Positions 53,040 through 63,300 of a DNA stretch of 64,000 nt are shown here, piece by piece. Origin of the DNA: Selenomonas sp. WCT3 (GTDB lineage Bacteria > Bacillota > Negativicutes > Selenomonadales > Selenomonadaceae); NCBI GenBank assembly GCA_900100835.1, contig FNCM01000012.1, forward strand, positions 1-64,000, given 5' to 3'. The notes under the pieces are model-generated. The model was not told the origin of the DNA, made no database searches, and saw nothing but the letters and a program-made list of their open reading frames with translations. The translations under genes were made by a program, and so were the position numbers. Numbering within the stretch: position 1 is the first letter of the stretch; the number at the start of each line of letters is the position of its first letter.

Positions 53040-55100
53040 ATGAAGGTATTCAAGTACAACCGATGGCTGATACTGTTTATAGTTATCGGCCTTGTGGCTG
53101 CGCTCGCTATCGGTTTTCAGCGCCATGGCGTGGAACAGCAAACCCGCCAGGTGGATATGGCAATTGACTATGAGGGGCTCTTGGAGCTGGCTGATCGCGA
53201 AGGCCTGCCCGCAGAAGAAGTCCTGCGTCAGGCCAAGGAAGCCGGCATTACGTCGCTGGCTGTATACGAAACGACGTTTAAGAAGTTCAATGAGAATGGC
53301 AAAGCCACGGCAATTGCCGGCAGCCAGCTTCTTGCCGATTATCACAGTGGCCGTTTAGCAGACCCGCTCTGGCAAAATCTCATTGCTGCTGGCAAGATTA
53401 AGGGCAATGAGGTCTATGTGGTCGGTCATGATGCACAGACTTGGAAGGAACTCAAAGAGGATCTTCCGCGCCGCTTGGGAAATGACCGAGTGGAGCTGTT
53501 CACCGTTGGCAATGAAGAAGTCATGGCGGTAAAGGCCCATTACGAATCCTTCCTGAAGATGAATATCGGCATGCCCACCGATGAACTCAAGGCAGTAAAT
53601 GATGCTGGATTCTATGTCTTGGCACGGCCAAGTAACTACGATGACTGCAAGCCAGAGGATGTCAAGGCGGTCTTTGACCGTCTGGATGGCTATAAGATTT
53701 CGGAAGTCGTATTCTCCGGCAAACAGGTACTTGGTGCCCCGAAGGCGTTGCAGACTACTATCGATGAGATGAAGGACCGCAATCTGACCTTTGGCCTTAT
53801 CGAGGCAACGACCCAGCTGCAGTTCTTCAAGCAGAATGGTATAGAGGAAGTCGCCAAAGGGCTTGGCTATGATAAGGTAGCCCGCCTCTATTCGGTTCCG
53901 AAGGATGAGCAGCCGAAACTCAAGATTGATGCAATTGTCGAGCGTTGGTCCAATACGGATGAAGAACGCAATATCCGCATTGACCTCATGCGCATCTATG
54001 ACACACCGTCTCCGAATATGACGCTTCTGGAGACGAATATGAAATACTTCCGGGATACCCATGACAAATTGACAGCCCATGGTTATACCATCGGACCAGC
54101 TGCCACCTTTGCGTCCTTCTATCCGAGCAAGGTGCTTCGTGCCCTGGTTATGGTAGGGGTGGCCGCTGCGGTTGTCCTGTATTTGACACTGGTTATTCCT
54201 TGGCTCAATGGACGCCCGAAATACGCGTACCTGCTGTTTGCCCTGTTTGCACTGGCGGCAGCAGTACCGATGGTAATGGGAAATGGTACGAAAATCCGCG
54301 TGCTGGCAGCACTGGCCAGTGCCAATGTTTTCCCCGCCCTGGCGGTTATCTTCCAGCTTGACCGCATTCGTGCCTTCAAGAACAAGGGGACAATCGCCAT
54401 GCCGCGTCTGATTGTCACGGCGGCACTGGCTCTCTTTGTCACGGGGGCTATGTCCTACGTCGGTGCGGCTTATCTCTCTGGTTCCTTGGCGGATACGGAA
54501 TATCTGCTGGAATTCCAGATTTTCCGCGGCATCAAGCTGACCTTTGTCATGCCGCTGATTCTGGTAGGCATTGCCTTCCTGCAGCGGTTTGACATTTTCG
54601 ATGGCAAGATGGATGATACGGATGGCGTGCTGAATCAGCTCAAGAAGATTCTCGATATGCCGGTTCGTGTCAAGACGCTTTTGGTGCTGTTCTTCGTGCT
54701 GGTGGCTGGTGTCATTTTTGTGGCCCGCAGCGGTCATACTTCTGGTATGCCGGTGGCACAGTCGGAACTTCGTTTCCGGGCGTTCCTGGAGCAGGCCTTC
54801 TATGCCCGTCCGCGGACGAAGGAGCTCTTGATTGGACATCCGGCCTTTATGCTGGCGGCTATGGCTGTTCTGCGGAAGTGGCCGACGATGGTATTCTTTG
54901 CCTTGGTTCTCGTGGCTACGATTGGTCAGGGGTCCATGGTTGAGACGTTTGCGCATATGCGCACGCCAATCTATATGTCGTTCATGCGCGGTATTGGCGG
55001 TATTGTTATGGGCGCTGGTATCGGTGCTTGTGCCATGGTTTTGGTGGAACTTTGGCAGGTTATTTTGGCAAAAGCAAAGGGGAGTAGGGCAGATTCATGA
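53040..55100 (+). CDS. DUF5693-family multi-pass membrane protein
   Basis: The 686-residue protein has an N-terminal membrane anchor (WLILFIVIGLVAALAIGF), a soluble extracytoplasmic domain of about 330 residues (including VLRQAKEAGITSLAVYE), and a C-terminal half with eight or so transmembrane helices from about residue 360 (LVMVGVAAAVVLYLTLVIPWL onwards, in pieces). I recognise the layout of DUF5693, a Firmicutes family often directly upstream of csaB. It overlaps csaB by four bases. A role in assembly or export of a pyruvylated cell-wall polymer is inferred from that link only. Confidence 0.72.
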   Translation: MKVFKYNRWLILFIVIGLVAALAIGFQRHGVEQQTRQVDMAIDYEGLLELADREGLPAEEVLRQAKEAGITSLAVYETTFKKFNENGKATAIAGSQLLADYHSGRLADPLWQNLIAAGKIKGNEVYVVGHDAQTWKELKEDLPRRLGNDRVELFTVGNEEVMAVKAHYESFLKMNIGMPTDELKAVNDAGFYVLARPSNYDDCKPEDVKAVFDRLDGYKISEVVFSGKQVLGAPKALQTTIDEMKDRNLTFGLIEATTQLQFFKQNGIEEVAKGLGYDKVARLYSVPKDEQPKLKIDAIVERWSNTDEERNIRIDLMRIYDTPSPNMTLLETNMKYFRDTHDKLTAHGYTIGPAATFASFYPSKVLRALVMVGVAAAVVLYLTLVIPWLNGRPKYAYLLFALFALAAAVPMVMGNGTKIRVLAALASANVFPALAVIFQLDRIRAFKNKGTIAMPRLIVTAALALFVTGAMSYVGAAYLSGSLADTEYLLEFQIFRGIKLTFVMPLILVGIAFLQRFDIFDGKMDDTDGVLNQLKKILDMPVRVKTLLVLFFVLVAGVIFVARSGHTSGMPVAQSELRFRAFLEQAFYARPRTKELLIGHPAFMLAAMAVLRKWPTMVFFALVLVATIGQGSMVETFAHMRTPIYMSFMRGIGGIVMGAGIGACAMVLVELWQVILAKAKGSRADS

Positions 55101-56188
55101 GCAGGATCGTCGTATCGGGATATTACGGCTCGAAGAATGCCGGTGACGAGGCAATGCTGGCCGCAATGCTGGAGGTCCTCGGAGATCTCGACCCAAAACT
55201 TCATATTACGGTGATTTCTGCAAATCCCGAAGATACGCGTAGACGTCATGGCGTTGAGGCGATTTCCTGGCTGGGGCTTCCCGCCATCGTTCGCGAACTG
55301 CGCCAGGCGGATCTTTTGATCAGCGGTGGTGGCAGTTTGCTGCAAAATGTCACCAGCCGGCGCAGTCTCTACTATTATCTGGCTATTATTTTCTTGGCGC
55401 GCTTCCTAGGCACGAAAGTGATGCTTTACGCCCAGGGGATTGGCCCCATTTTAGGCCGGGTAGCTGCTTTTGCCATGAAGTGGATTGGCAATCGGGTGGA
55501 CCTTATAACCGTTCGTGACCAGGGCTCCTTAGCGGAACTTTCCCGGCTTGGGATTCATAAGCCACCGATTCATTGCACCGCTGATCCGGTGCTAGCCATC
55601 CATCCGGTGGACCGTGAAGCGGGGCGTGCTATTTTTAAGGCCTATCATGCCGATGGGGCCAAGCCGGTGGTGGGCATCTCCGTTCGTGAATGGCTGGGCT
55701 GGACCCACTACAAAGAGGTGCTGGCAGAGGTTTCGGACCGGGTGGTTCGGGAACTAGGTGCCCGGGTAGTATTTGTCCCGATGCAGTTCCCCGATGATGT
55801 TCGGGCAGCGCAGGCTATTGCGGCCAGGACGAAGGAACCTTGTACCGTCCTCAAAGATGAATATACCACCAGCGAGTTTCTGTCGATTGTGGGCAATATG
55901 GATCTCATGCTGGGGATTCGCCTGCATGCGTTGATTTTTGCCGGTGTAATGGGAGTCCCGATGATTGGAATATCCTATGACCCCAAAATTGACCGCTTCC
56001 TGCAGTCAATCGGCGAAGAGCCTGTTGGCAATTTGCGCGATGTGACAGCCGATGAACTGATGGCGGAGATTCGCCGGAAGTGGAACGACAAGCAGACCTT
56101 CCGCCAGCAGAATGCAGAACTGCTGGTGAAGCTCCGCGACCAAGCGGCAAGCAACGCGGAACTTGCGTTGAATTTGGCCCATAAATAA
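55097..56188 (+). CDS. csaB: Polysaccharide pyruvyl transferase CsaB
   Basis: The 363-residue protein has the CsaB pattern: VVSGYYGSKNAGDEAMLAAML, LLISGGGSLLQNVTS, YYLAIIFLARFLGTKVMLYAQGIGP, MLGIRLHALIFAGV and GISYDPKIDRFL. CsaB moves pyruvate from phosphoenolpyruvate onto a secondary cell-wall polysaccharide, making the ligand for SLH domains of surface proteins. In Negativicutes, SLH domains of OmpM-type proteins are reported to bind polyamine-modified peptidoglycan instead, so what this enzyme decorates is an open point. Confidence 0.92.
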   Translation: MSRIVVSGYYGSKNAGDEAMLAAMLEVLGDLDPKLHITVISANPEDTRRRHGVEAISWLGLPAIVRELRQADLLISGGGSLLQNVTSRRSLYYYLAIIFLARFLGTKVMLYAQGIGPILGRVAAFAMKWIGNRVDLITVRDQGSLAELSRLGIHKPPIHCTADPVLAIHPVDREAGRAIFKAYHADGAKPVVGISVREWLGWTHYKEVLAEVSDRVVRELGARVVFVPMQFPDDVRAAQAIAARTKEPCTVLKDEYTTSEFLSIVGNMDLMLGIRLHALIFAGVMGVPMIGISYDPKIDRFLQSIGEEPVGNLRDVTADELMAEIRRKWNDKQTFRQQNAELLVKLRDQAASNAELALNLAHK

Positions 56189-56190
56189 TA

Positions 56191-56222
56191 AAAAGCCTTC
56201 CTCTATTAGGAGGGCTTTTTTG
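56191..56222 (+). terminator. Intrinsic terminator of the secA-csaB run
   Basis: AAAAGCCTTCC pairs with GGAGGGCTTTT (one G:U) around CTCTATTA, ending in seven T. Confidence 0.88.
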
Positions 56223-56299
56223 CTAATTTTAAGATTTGTATGGTAAAATAAAAGATGGTGTTTTTTAGGCAGTATAAGTATGTAAAGGATGAAATTTTC

Positions 56300-56986
56300 A
56301 TGATACATATGCGCAATATTTGTAAACAATACGACACCGGCACGGTAGCCTTAGACCATGTCAATGTCGATATCAAGAAGGGCGAATTCGTCTTTATCGT
56401 CGGTGCCAGTGGTGCCGGCAAATCCACCTTTATCAAGATGCTGTTCCGGGAGGAACTGCCCACCAGCGGCAAGCTGATGGTCAACGGGCACGATGTGGTG
56501 CATATGGAGCATCGGGAGGTGCCCTATCTGCGCCGCGAGCTCGGCGTTATCTTTCAGGATTACCGCCTGCTGCCGGATAAGACGGTGTTTGAGAATGTGG
56601 CCTTTGCCATGCAGGTTATCGAGGCACCGCGTCGTCTGATGCAGCGAAGTGTCAACTCGGTGCTGGATGTGGTAGGCCTGCGGGATAAGTATAAATGCTT
56701 CCCCTCCCAGCTTTCCGGTGGTGAGCAGCAGCGGGTGGCGATTGCCCGGGCCATCGTCAATGACCCAGCGATTGTCATCGCCGATGAGCCGACAGGCAAT
56801 CTCGACCCCGATACGAGCTGGGATATCATGGATATCTTCAAGCGCATCAACAAGGCTGGCACTACCATTGTCATGGCAACCCATGACCGCGCCATTGTCG
56901 ACACCATGAAAAAGCGCGTCATTGCCATCGAAAACGGCCAAATTGTCCGGGACCAGCTGAGAGGAGGCTATGGCTATGAAGCTTAG
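56300..56986 (+). CDS. ftsE: Cell-division ATP-binding protein FtsE
   Basis: The 228-residue ATPase has Walker A GASGAGKST, Q-loop VIFQDYRLLPDKTV, signature [15 protein letters not shown] and Walker B VIADEPTGNLDP. With FtsX it forms an ABC complex at the septum that switches on cell-wall hydrolases. ATG 56300 has AAAGGA ten bases upstream, preferred over the in-frame codon at 56255. It overlaps ftsX by 11 bases. Confidence 0.97.
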   Translation: MIHMRNICKQYDTGTVALDHVNVDIKKGEFVFIVGASGAGKSTFIKMLFREELPTSGKLMVNGHDVVHMEHREVPYLRRELGVIFQDYRLLPDKTVFENVAFAMQVIEAPRRLMQRSVNSVLDVVGLRDKYKCFPSQLSGGEQQRVAIARAIVNDPAIVIADEPTGNLDPDTSWDIMDIFKRINKAGTTIVMATHDRAIVDTMKKRVIAIENGQIVRDQLRGGYGYEA

Positions 56987-57863
56987 AAACGGGGAATATT
57001 ACATCCAAGAGGTTGCCCGCTCGTTGAAGCGCAACAACTGGATGTCCTTTGCCTCCATTGGTACCGTGGCGGTGTCCTTGTTTGTGCTCGGCGTCTTTTT
57101 GACCTTGGTGCTCAATATGAATCGCCTGGCGGCAACCTTGGAGTCCGAGGTACAAATCAGCGTTTATCTCGAAGACAAGGTCATGCCGAGCCAGCGTGAG
57201 GAAATCAAGCAGGACATCGAGAAGATGCAAGGCATTGAATCGGTGAAATATGTGAGCCGGGAAGAGGCCAAGGAGCGCTTGTCTGAGCGCCTTGGTGACC
57301 AGAAATATCTGCTGGAGGCGTTGGGGGATAAAAATCCATTGCCCAATGCCTTTGAGCTTACGGTATCCCATCCCGATATGGTTGAGACTGCGGCCAAGGT
57401 CATCGAAAAGATGGATGGTGTTGAGTCTGCTAAGTACGGACAGGACGTGGTTCAGCACCTCTTTGACATCACGCGGCTTATCCGCTTGTTTGGCTTGGCG
57501 CTGATGGTGCTGTTGGCAGGTGCCACCCTCTTTATCATTTCCAATACGATCCGTCTCACGGTATTTGCCCGCCGGAAGGAAATTGCCATCATGAAATACG
57601 TGGGGGCAACGGACTGGTTTATCCGCTGGCCCTTTGTGTTGGAAGGAGTAGTTCTGGGCTTTGTGGGCGGTGTCATTGCCGCAGTAGCCCTGCGCAGTTT
57701 CTATGCAGCTATGGCGGCGAAAATCTACAGTACCCTGGCCTTTTTCCCGTTGATGCCCCAGTATCCCTTCATGACTTACGTCACCGTGGTCATCGTATTA
57801 TCCGGTATGATAATCGGTGCTCTGGGGTCGGCAATTTCGTTGAAGCGGTTCCTGAAGGCGTAA
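56976..57863 (+). CDS. ftsX: Cell-division permease-like protein FtsX
   Basis: This 295-residue protein has four transmembrane helices: near residues 20-45 (SFASIGTVAVSLFVLGVFL), 165-190, 215-245 and 262-285, with an extracytoplasmic loop between the first two that carries the hydrolase-binding region, and NTIRLTVFARRKEIAIMKYVG before the third. It couples FtsE ATP cycles to the EnvC-like protein encoded next. ATG 56976 has GAGGAGG eight bases upstream; ATG 56970 is too close to it. Confidence 0.96.
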   Translation: MKLRNGEYYIQEVARSLKRNNWMSFASIGTVAVSLFVLGVFLTLVLNMNRLAATLESEVQISVYLEDKVMPSQREEIKQDIEKMQGIESVKYVSREEAKERLSERLGDQKYLLEALGDKNPLPNAFELTVSHPDMVETAAKVIEKMDGVESAKYGQDVVQHLFDITRLIRLFGLALMVLLAGATLFIISNTIRLTVFARRKEIAIMKYVGATDWFIRWPFVLEGVVLGFVGGVIAAVALRSFYAAMAAKIYSTLAFFPLMPQYPFMTYVTVVIVLSGMIIGALGSAISLKRFLKA

Positions 57864-57879
57864 GGTCGGGAGGAACAAA

Positions 57880-59007
57880 ATGATGAAGAAGAATACAAGG
57901 CAGCGCCTGCTGGCGGCGATTCTGGCGGTAGGTGTGTTGGCTTCGGTGCCAGCGCATACGGCACTGGCATCCCTTGAGGATGACAAGGCCGATTATGAGC
58001 GCAAGGCCGAACAGAAAAAGGCTGCCAGCGAGGCTTTATCCCAAAAGCTGGAATCCCTGTCGGAGGAAAAGCGCCTGCTGGATGAAGAAGCCGAAACGGC
58101 GATAAATGAACACAAAAAGTGCAAAGAAGCCTTTGACGAGACAACGAGCCGTATGGCCGATAATGAAGCGCGGTTAAAGGAAGTAAAGGCAGATTATGAG
58201 GTAAAAAGTGCCCGTTTGGCCAAACGCGTTCGCGATATCTATATCAATGGCCAGATTTCGTATCTGGATGTCCTGTTTGGGGCCAAGGATTTTTCGGACT
58301 TTATGACCCGCATGGATTTGCTGAAGAAAATCATTCGGCAGGATTATGACCTGGTACACGGCGTTCTCGATGAAAAACAGGATATCGAGACTACCCAGGC
58401 AAGTCTGGAAAAGGATAAGAAAATCCGGGAGGAACAGGAATTAAAGGCCCGGCAGGCCAAGCAGGTTATGGAGGAAAAGGTGCGCCGCCGTCAGGAACTC
58501 ATCGACAAGATGAAGTCCGATAAGGCGACGGTTGACCGTGAGTACGATGAACTCATGGCGGCTTCCAAGCAGATTGCCCTGATGCTCCAGCGCAGCAGCA
58601 TGGCCAATATGCCTGTGTCGGGGGATGGTTCGATGATTTGGCCGGTAGGGGGAACTGTGACCTCGGAGTTTGGCTGGCGTACCCATCCGATTTCCGGTAC
58701 GCGTAAATACCACAGCGGAATCGATATCGGTGCTGATTATGGCACTCCCATTGCGGCGGCCCAGTCCGGCACCGTGGAATATGCGGGCTGGATTTCCGGC
58801 TATGGCAATACGGTCATCATCAATCACGGCGGCGGTATTACCACCCTTTACGGCCACAATCAGTCCTTGGCTGTATCCGCTGGCCAGCAGGTCAGCCAGG
58901 GGGAGACTATTGCTTATTGCGGATCAACGGGCAACAGCACGGGGCCCCATTGTCATTTCGAGGTTCGAAGCGGCGGTGAACCGGTGAGCCCTTATAATTA
59001 CTTGTAA
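57880..59007 (+). CDS. EnvC/PcsB-like M23 (LytM-domain) protein
   Basis: The 375-residue protein has a signal peptide (MMKKNTRQRLLAAILAVGVL, Ala-x-Ala cleavage near residue 29), a long coiled coil in residues ~30-230, and a C-terminal M23/LytM domain: SEFGWRTHPISG, KYHSGIDIG with the zinc His and Asp, and GPHCHFEV with His-x-His. All four metal-site residues are kept, so it may cleave peptidoglycan itself, unlike E. coli EnvC, which only activates amidases. Position after ftsEX indicates FtsX-controlled septum splitting. ATG 57880 or 57883. Confidence 0.92.
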   Translation: MMKKNTRQRLLAAILAVGVLASVPAHTALASLEDDKADYERKAEQKKAASEALSQKLESLSEEKRLLDEEAETAINEHKKCKEAFDETTSRMADNEARLKEVKADYEVKSARLAKRVRDIYINGQISYLDVLFGAKDFSDFMTRMDLLKKIIRQDYDLVHGVLDEKQDIETTQASLEKDKKIREEQELKARQAKQVMEEKVRRRQELIDKMKSDKATVDREYDELMAASKQIALMLQRSSMANMPVSGDGSMIWPVGGTVTSEFGWRTHPISGTRKYHSGIDIGADYGTPIAAAQSGTVEYAGWISGYGNTVIINHGGGITTLYGHNQSLAVSAGQQVSQGETIAYCGSTGNSTGPHCHFEVRSGGEPVSPYNYL

Positions 59008-59041
59008 CGATTGACCGGTCAATAGATAGAAGGTGTATAGT

Positions 59042-60187
59042 TTGAATAAAAAGAAAATCGTCCTGGGAATCTTGGCGACTGCGGTCATTTCCAGCATGCT
59101 GACGCTGATGGGACTCGCGGCTTTATTGGGCCTTGATGGACAGCGTACTTTAGATATGGTCCGCTTCCTGGGCGTCAAGCGTATGATAGAACTCCGGTAT
59201 GTAAATGAAGTGGATTCGCAGTCACTGATGGATGGCGCCATTGATGGCATGGTCAAATCATTGGGAGATCCGCATTCCATCTACATGAAGGCGGATATGT
59301 ATAAATCCCTCAAGGAACATACAGCAGGTGCCTTTGGCGGCATTGGCGTGACGATGGGATTCAAGGATAACAAAGTCACGATTGTCTCCGTCCTCGAGGG
59401 AACCCCGGGCGAGGCGGCAGGCCTCAAGGCCAACGATGAGATTGTAGCGGTGGACGATGTACCCGTCAGCGAATATCAGCCGGAGGAAGTCTCCATGCAC
59501 ATCCGTGGCGAAGTTGGTACGGAAGTCAAACTGACCATCCATCGGGCGGGCAGTGAAAACGAGGACTACACCATTAAGCGTGACACTATCACCATCCGTT
59601 CGGCGAAAGGTAAGATGCTGGAAGGGACGGAGATGGGCTATATTCGCATCGCCTCCTTCGGCGAGAATACCGGCAAGGAATTCCAAGAGGAGTTTCAAAA
59701 GCTGGAAGAAGCCGGCATGAAGGGACTTATCATCGATTTGCGCGAGAATCCAGGCGGACTCATCAAGAGCTGTGTGGAAGTGGCCAATATGGTGGTGCCA
59801 AAAGGCCCAATCGTTTCGGTGGTTCAGCGCGATGGTTCCAAAGAGGAACATGATTCGAATTTGGAGGCACCAAAGGTGCCAGTTGTCGTGCTGATTGATG
59901 GCAACAGTGCCAGCGCTTCGGAAATCTTAGCCGGTGCCCTGCAGGATACGGGAGCCGGTACGTTGGTGGGAACCAAGTCGTATGGCAAAGGGTCGGTGCA
60001 GGTAGTAGTTCCGCTTTTTGACGATGATGGCCTGAAACTCACCATTGCCAAATACTACACACCAAATGGCCGCTGTATCGACGGCATCGGCATCGAACCA
60101 GATGTAGCCATCGATTTCCAGGAAGGTGATACGACGGATGTGCAGTTAGAAAAAGCCAAAGAAGTATTGCAGGGAAAGATGCAGTAA
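59042..60187 (+). CDS. ctpA: C-terminal processing peptidase (S41 family)
   Basis: The 381-residue protein has an N-terminal membrane anchor (KKIVLGILATAVISSMLTLM), a PDZ domain around residues 95-180 (GAFGGIGVTMGFKDN, GTPGEAAGLKANDEIV) and the S41 protease core with DLRENPGGL, the catalytic Ser in NSASASEILAGAL and Lys in TKSYGKGSVQ. It trims or degrades envelope proteins, including cell-wall hydrolases and their regulators, which fits its place after ftsEX and the M23 gene. The start is TTG 59042 with AGAAGG eight bases upstream; GTG 59033 overlaps that site. Confidence 0.94.
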   Translation: MNKKKIVLGILATAVISSMLTLMGLAALLGLDGQRTLDMVRFLGVKRMIELRYVNEVDSQSLMDGAIDGMVKSLGDPHSIYMKADMYKSLKEHTAGAFGGIGVTMGFKDNKVTIVSVLEGTPGEAAGLKANDEIVAVDDVPVSEYQPEEVSMHIRGEVGTEVKLTIHRAGSENEDYTIKRDTITIRSAKGKMLEGTEMGYIRIASFGENTGKEFQEEFQKLEEAGMKGLIIDLRENPGGLIKSCVEVANMVVPKGPIVSVVQRDGSKEEHDSNLEAPKVPVVVLIDGNSASASEILAGALQDTGAGTLVGTKSYGKGSVQVVVPLFDDDGLKLTIAKYYTPNGRCIDGIGIEPDVAIDFQEGDTTDVQLEKAKEVLQGKMQ

Positions 60188-60201
60188 AACGATCAATCAA
60201 T

Positions 60202-60253
60202 AGGCAAGCAAAAGAGCGAGCTATCTTTGAATAGCTCGCTCTTTTGCTTGCCT
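60202..60253 (+). terminator. Long perfect inverted repeat / terminator after ctpA
   Basis: A 23-base arm (60202-60224, starting AGGCAAGCAAAAGAGCG) is exactly matched by its reverse complement at 60231-60253 around a CTTTGA loop. The inner 14-bp stem (AAAAGAGCGAGCTAT side) followed by CTTTTG fits a terminator; the outer extension is unusual. Confidence 0.75.
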
Positions 60254-60383
60254 TGGGGTGTGTGAAAGAAACTTATTTTTATTGTTGGGAGGCGAAAAAC
60301 CATTTAAGAAACTTTCTGACTATTACGATAATATATAAAGAGGCATATCTTATGGATAAGTAACACACAGGGAGGGTTTGGAA

Positions 60384-63300
60384 ATGAAACAAGAGCACAT
60401 CAAGATATATGGAAGAAAATCCCTTGCCCCTTATATGGGCAGTAAATCTCGTGCAGCCCTGGCTATTGCTGTTTCCTTTATGTGCTCGTGTGGCGTAGCC
60501 TCTGCGAACAGTGGTGGTGAAATCGAAAGGTATCATGGCGACTACTATATAGGCAACAATGGTCTGAAAGGCAACAATGTATATGTGGATGATGCAACAG
60601 AACTCCAAGGTGCTTATGGTGCTGGGGGGGATAGGCAGGATGTAAGTGGCAATACCATTACGGTGGATTCTGTAAATAGTACGAACCTAAGCGTCGTAGG
60701 AGCTACTACATTTTTTTCCTCCAATGGCGATCCTGGGAATGCCACCGAGAACCACGCAATCGTGCGGAATAGTACAGTACAAAGTGTTACTGGCGGTCAG
60801 TCTGGGGACGGAGATGCTAGCAAAAACACGATAAAAATAGAGAATAACAGCGATGTGAAGGGAAACGTATGGGGGGGGGCTTCCGGCTGGCATGGTACTG
60901 CTGCGGAAAATATCGTCACGGTTCTTGAAAGCACGGTAGAAGGGAATATCTATGGTGGCTGGTCATCTAATGGTGATAGTGAAGGGATTACGGATAAAAA
61001 TCATGTAATCATCAAGGGCAGTACGGTTAAAGCTAATATTTACGGTGGGCAAGCCAGCAATACCAACGAAAACAATATCATCACCCTTAACGATGCTGTG
61101 GTGGAGGGGTCCGTATATGGCGGAAATAATGATTACTCCTTTGTGTATACTACGGGGAAGGATGTAGCTGGCAATAAGCTATACCTATCTGGGGGAAATA
61201 AGGTTAATGGTAATGTTTTCAATGTGGAGACCGTATACTTGGAACAGACTGTATGGAATACAGAAAAGCCTATGCTCACGGTAAAAGGAGAGCATGGAAC
61301 GTCGCCAGAGGGGTATGCTTTGGATGATGGTGTATTTCATGATGATCGGGAACTTTTCTTTAATGGGCAGGCGTATGGACATGGATCAAATATTACTACT
61401 TCCATCGATGCTTCGAATCTTGCCTTTGTCGCTCCGGAGGATGTCAAGACTGGCGCAATGATGGATTTGATTCAATCAGCCCCGGAGATTCGCGCTGTAC
61501 TTGCTGCAGATAAGACCTCACAGGCATATAGCATTGCCCCGGTCACTGGGGTGACGATAAATGGAGCATTAGAGGGCAGTCTTGCCTTTAATACGGATAA
61601 AACTGCACTTACCTATACGGCAGCAGCAAATAAAGCAACGAAATTGACCTTTGGAACGGTATACTGGTCCGAAAACGCTCTCATTGATCATTCCCAGCTG
61701 CTTACAAATCTGGATTTTAATGGAGCGGATGTGGATACGGCGAAAATCAATTTCACCAATATCCAGAGCATAGATGCCAACCAGAAAATGACCCTTGTCT
61801 CCGACTTCGGCACTTCCGTAGGCACCATCACAGGCACAACCTTTACCATCGGTCAGAATTCAGGTGAGGGTTATCCTTATTTAGAAGGTGAAAACCTCCG
61901 TTATGTGATTACAAAGGGAGTAGCTGCGCAAAATGGCAATGAAGACAGCGGCAATACTGGGGGAAGTGATGAAACCTCTGCGAATTACAACGGATTTATG
62001 TACGATGAGGATATGAGCTATTACGCAGGCAACAAAGGTCCTAACAACAATAATGTTCTTCTCGATGATACTATGAACATTACGATAGATGACTGCGTTT
62101 ATGGTGGTGCGGGCCCAGATGGCGGTACCAGTGTGAGTCATAACATCATAACGGTTATCTCCGAAAATCCTACCCTGTTTGTTGCTGGTGGTAGAACAGA
62201 CCCCAACTCCAATGCAGGAGAGGGGGATGCTATTGACAATCATGCTATTATCAAAGGCAAAGTCAGTCAAGCTGCAGGTGGTACTGCTGGTAATGGTGAA
62301 GCCAAATATAACAGCGTGACCGTCGAGAGCACGGGCTTCGTTATTGGGGATATAATGGGCGGAGCTGTAGGATTAGGTGATGGTGTCAGCGAGAACAGTG
62401 CTATTGTCAATGGTGGTACCGTTGGTGAAAATGTCTATGGCGGTTGGGCTGCCAATGGTGGAAACATTGCCAATAACAATTATGTAATTATCAACAAAGG
62501 CACTGTTGGGGAAAATGTTTATGGAGGCAGATCGGATAATTACAGTCTGAATAATAGCGTCACCCTTACGGATGCGAAAATTGGCGGCTCTGTCTATGGC
62601 GGCTATTCGGATGATAGTTTTTGGAAAGGGGATGGGAATGATATCCAAGGGAATACACTTCATTTGTCTGGGTCTAGTACCGTGGCTGGAAATGTCTTTA
62701 ATGTAGAAAAAGTTTATCTTGAAAACGCCCGGTGGGATACGGAAAAGCCTATGCTGGAAGTGCAGGGAAAAAATGTGATGTCCAAATGGGGACATGCTGT
62801 GGATGCTGGCGTGTATAATGCCACAGGAGAAACCTTCTATAACGGAATTTCGCCCATAATTGCTACGATAGATGCTTCCAGGCTCTCCTTTGAAAATCCT
62901 GAAGAAGCAGCTACTGGCGAAAGGATGAATCTGATTCAATCCGGTAAAACCCTCAAGGCAACCTTGGACGCGGATACTACTTCACAGGTGTACAGTGTTG
63001 CGCCTGTCACAGGGGTGACGATTAACGCTGTATTGGGCGGCAGTCTTGCCTTTAACACGGATAAGACGGTACTGGCCTACACGGTTACTACCAACAAAGC
63101 AACGAAATTGGCTTTTACCGATGTAGCTTGGTCCGAAACCGCTCTTATTGACCACTCACAATTGCTTATGAATGTGGATTTCAATGGAGCGGACGTAGAC
63201 ACGGCGAAAATCAATTTCACCAATATCCAGAGCATAGATGCCAACCAGAAAATGACCCTGGTTTCTGATTTTGGCACCTCCGCAGGCACAATTACTGGTA

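Noticed and set aside
53355..54956. 533-codon frame on the - strand opposite the DUF5693 gene
   Set aside because: Antisense shadow; His/Arg-rich, no domain, no ribosome-binding site.
60254..60383. Promoter of the adhesin gene
   Set aside because: TAATAT-like boxes occur but no -35 at usual spacing; I could not support a call.
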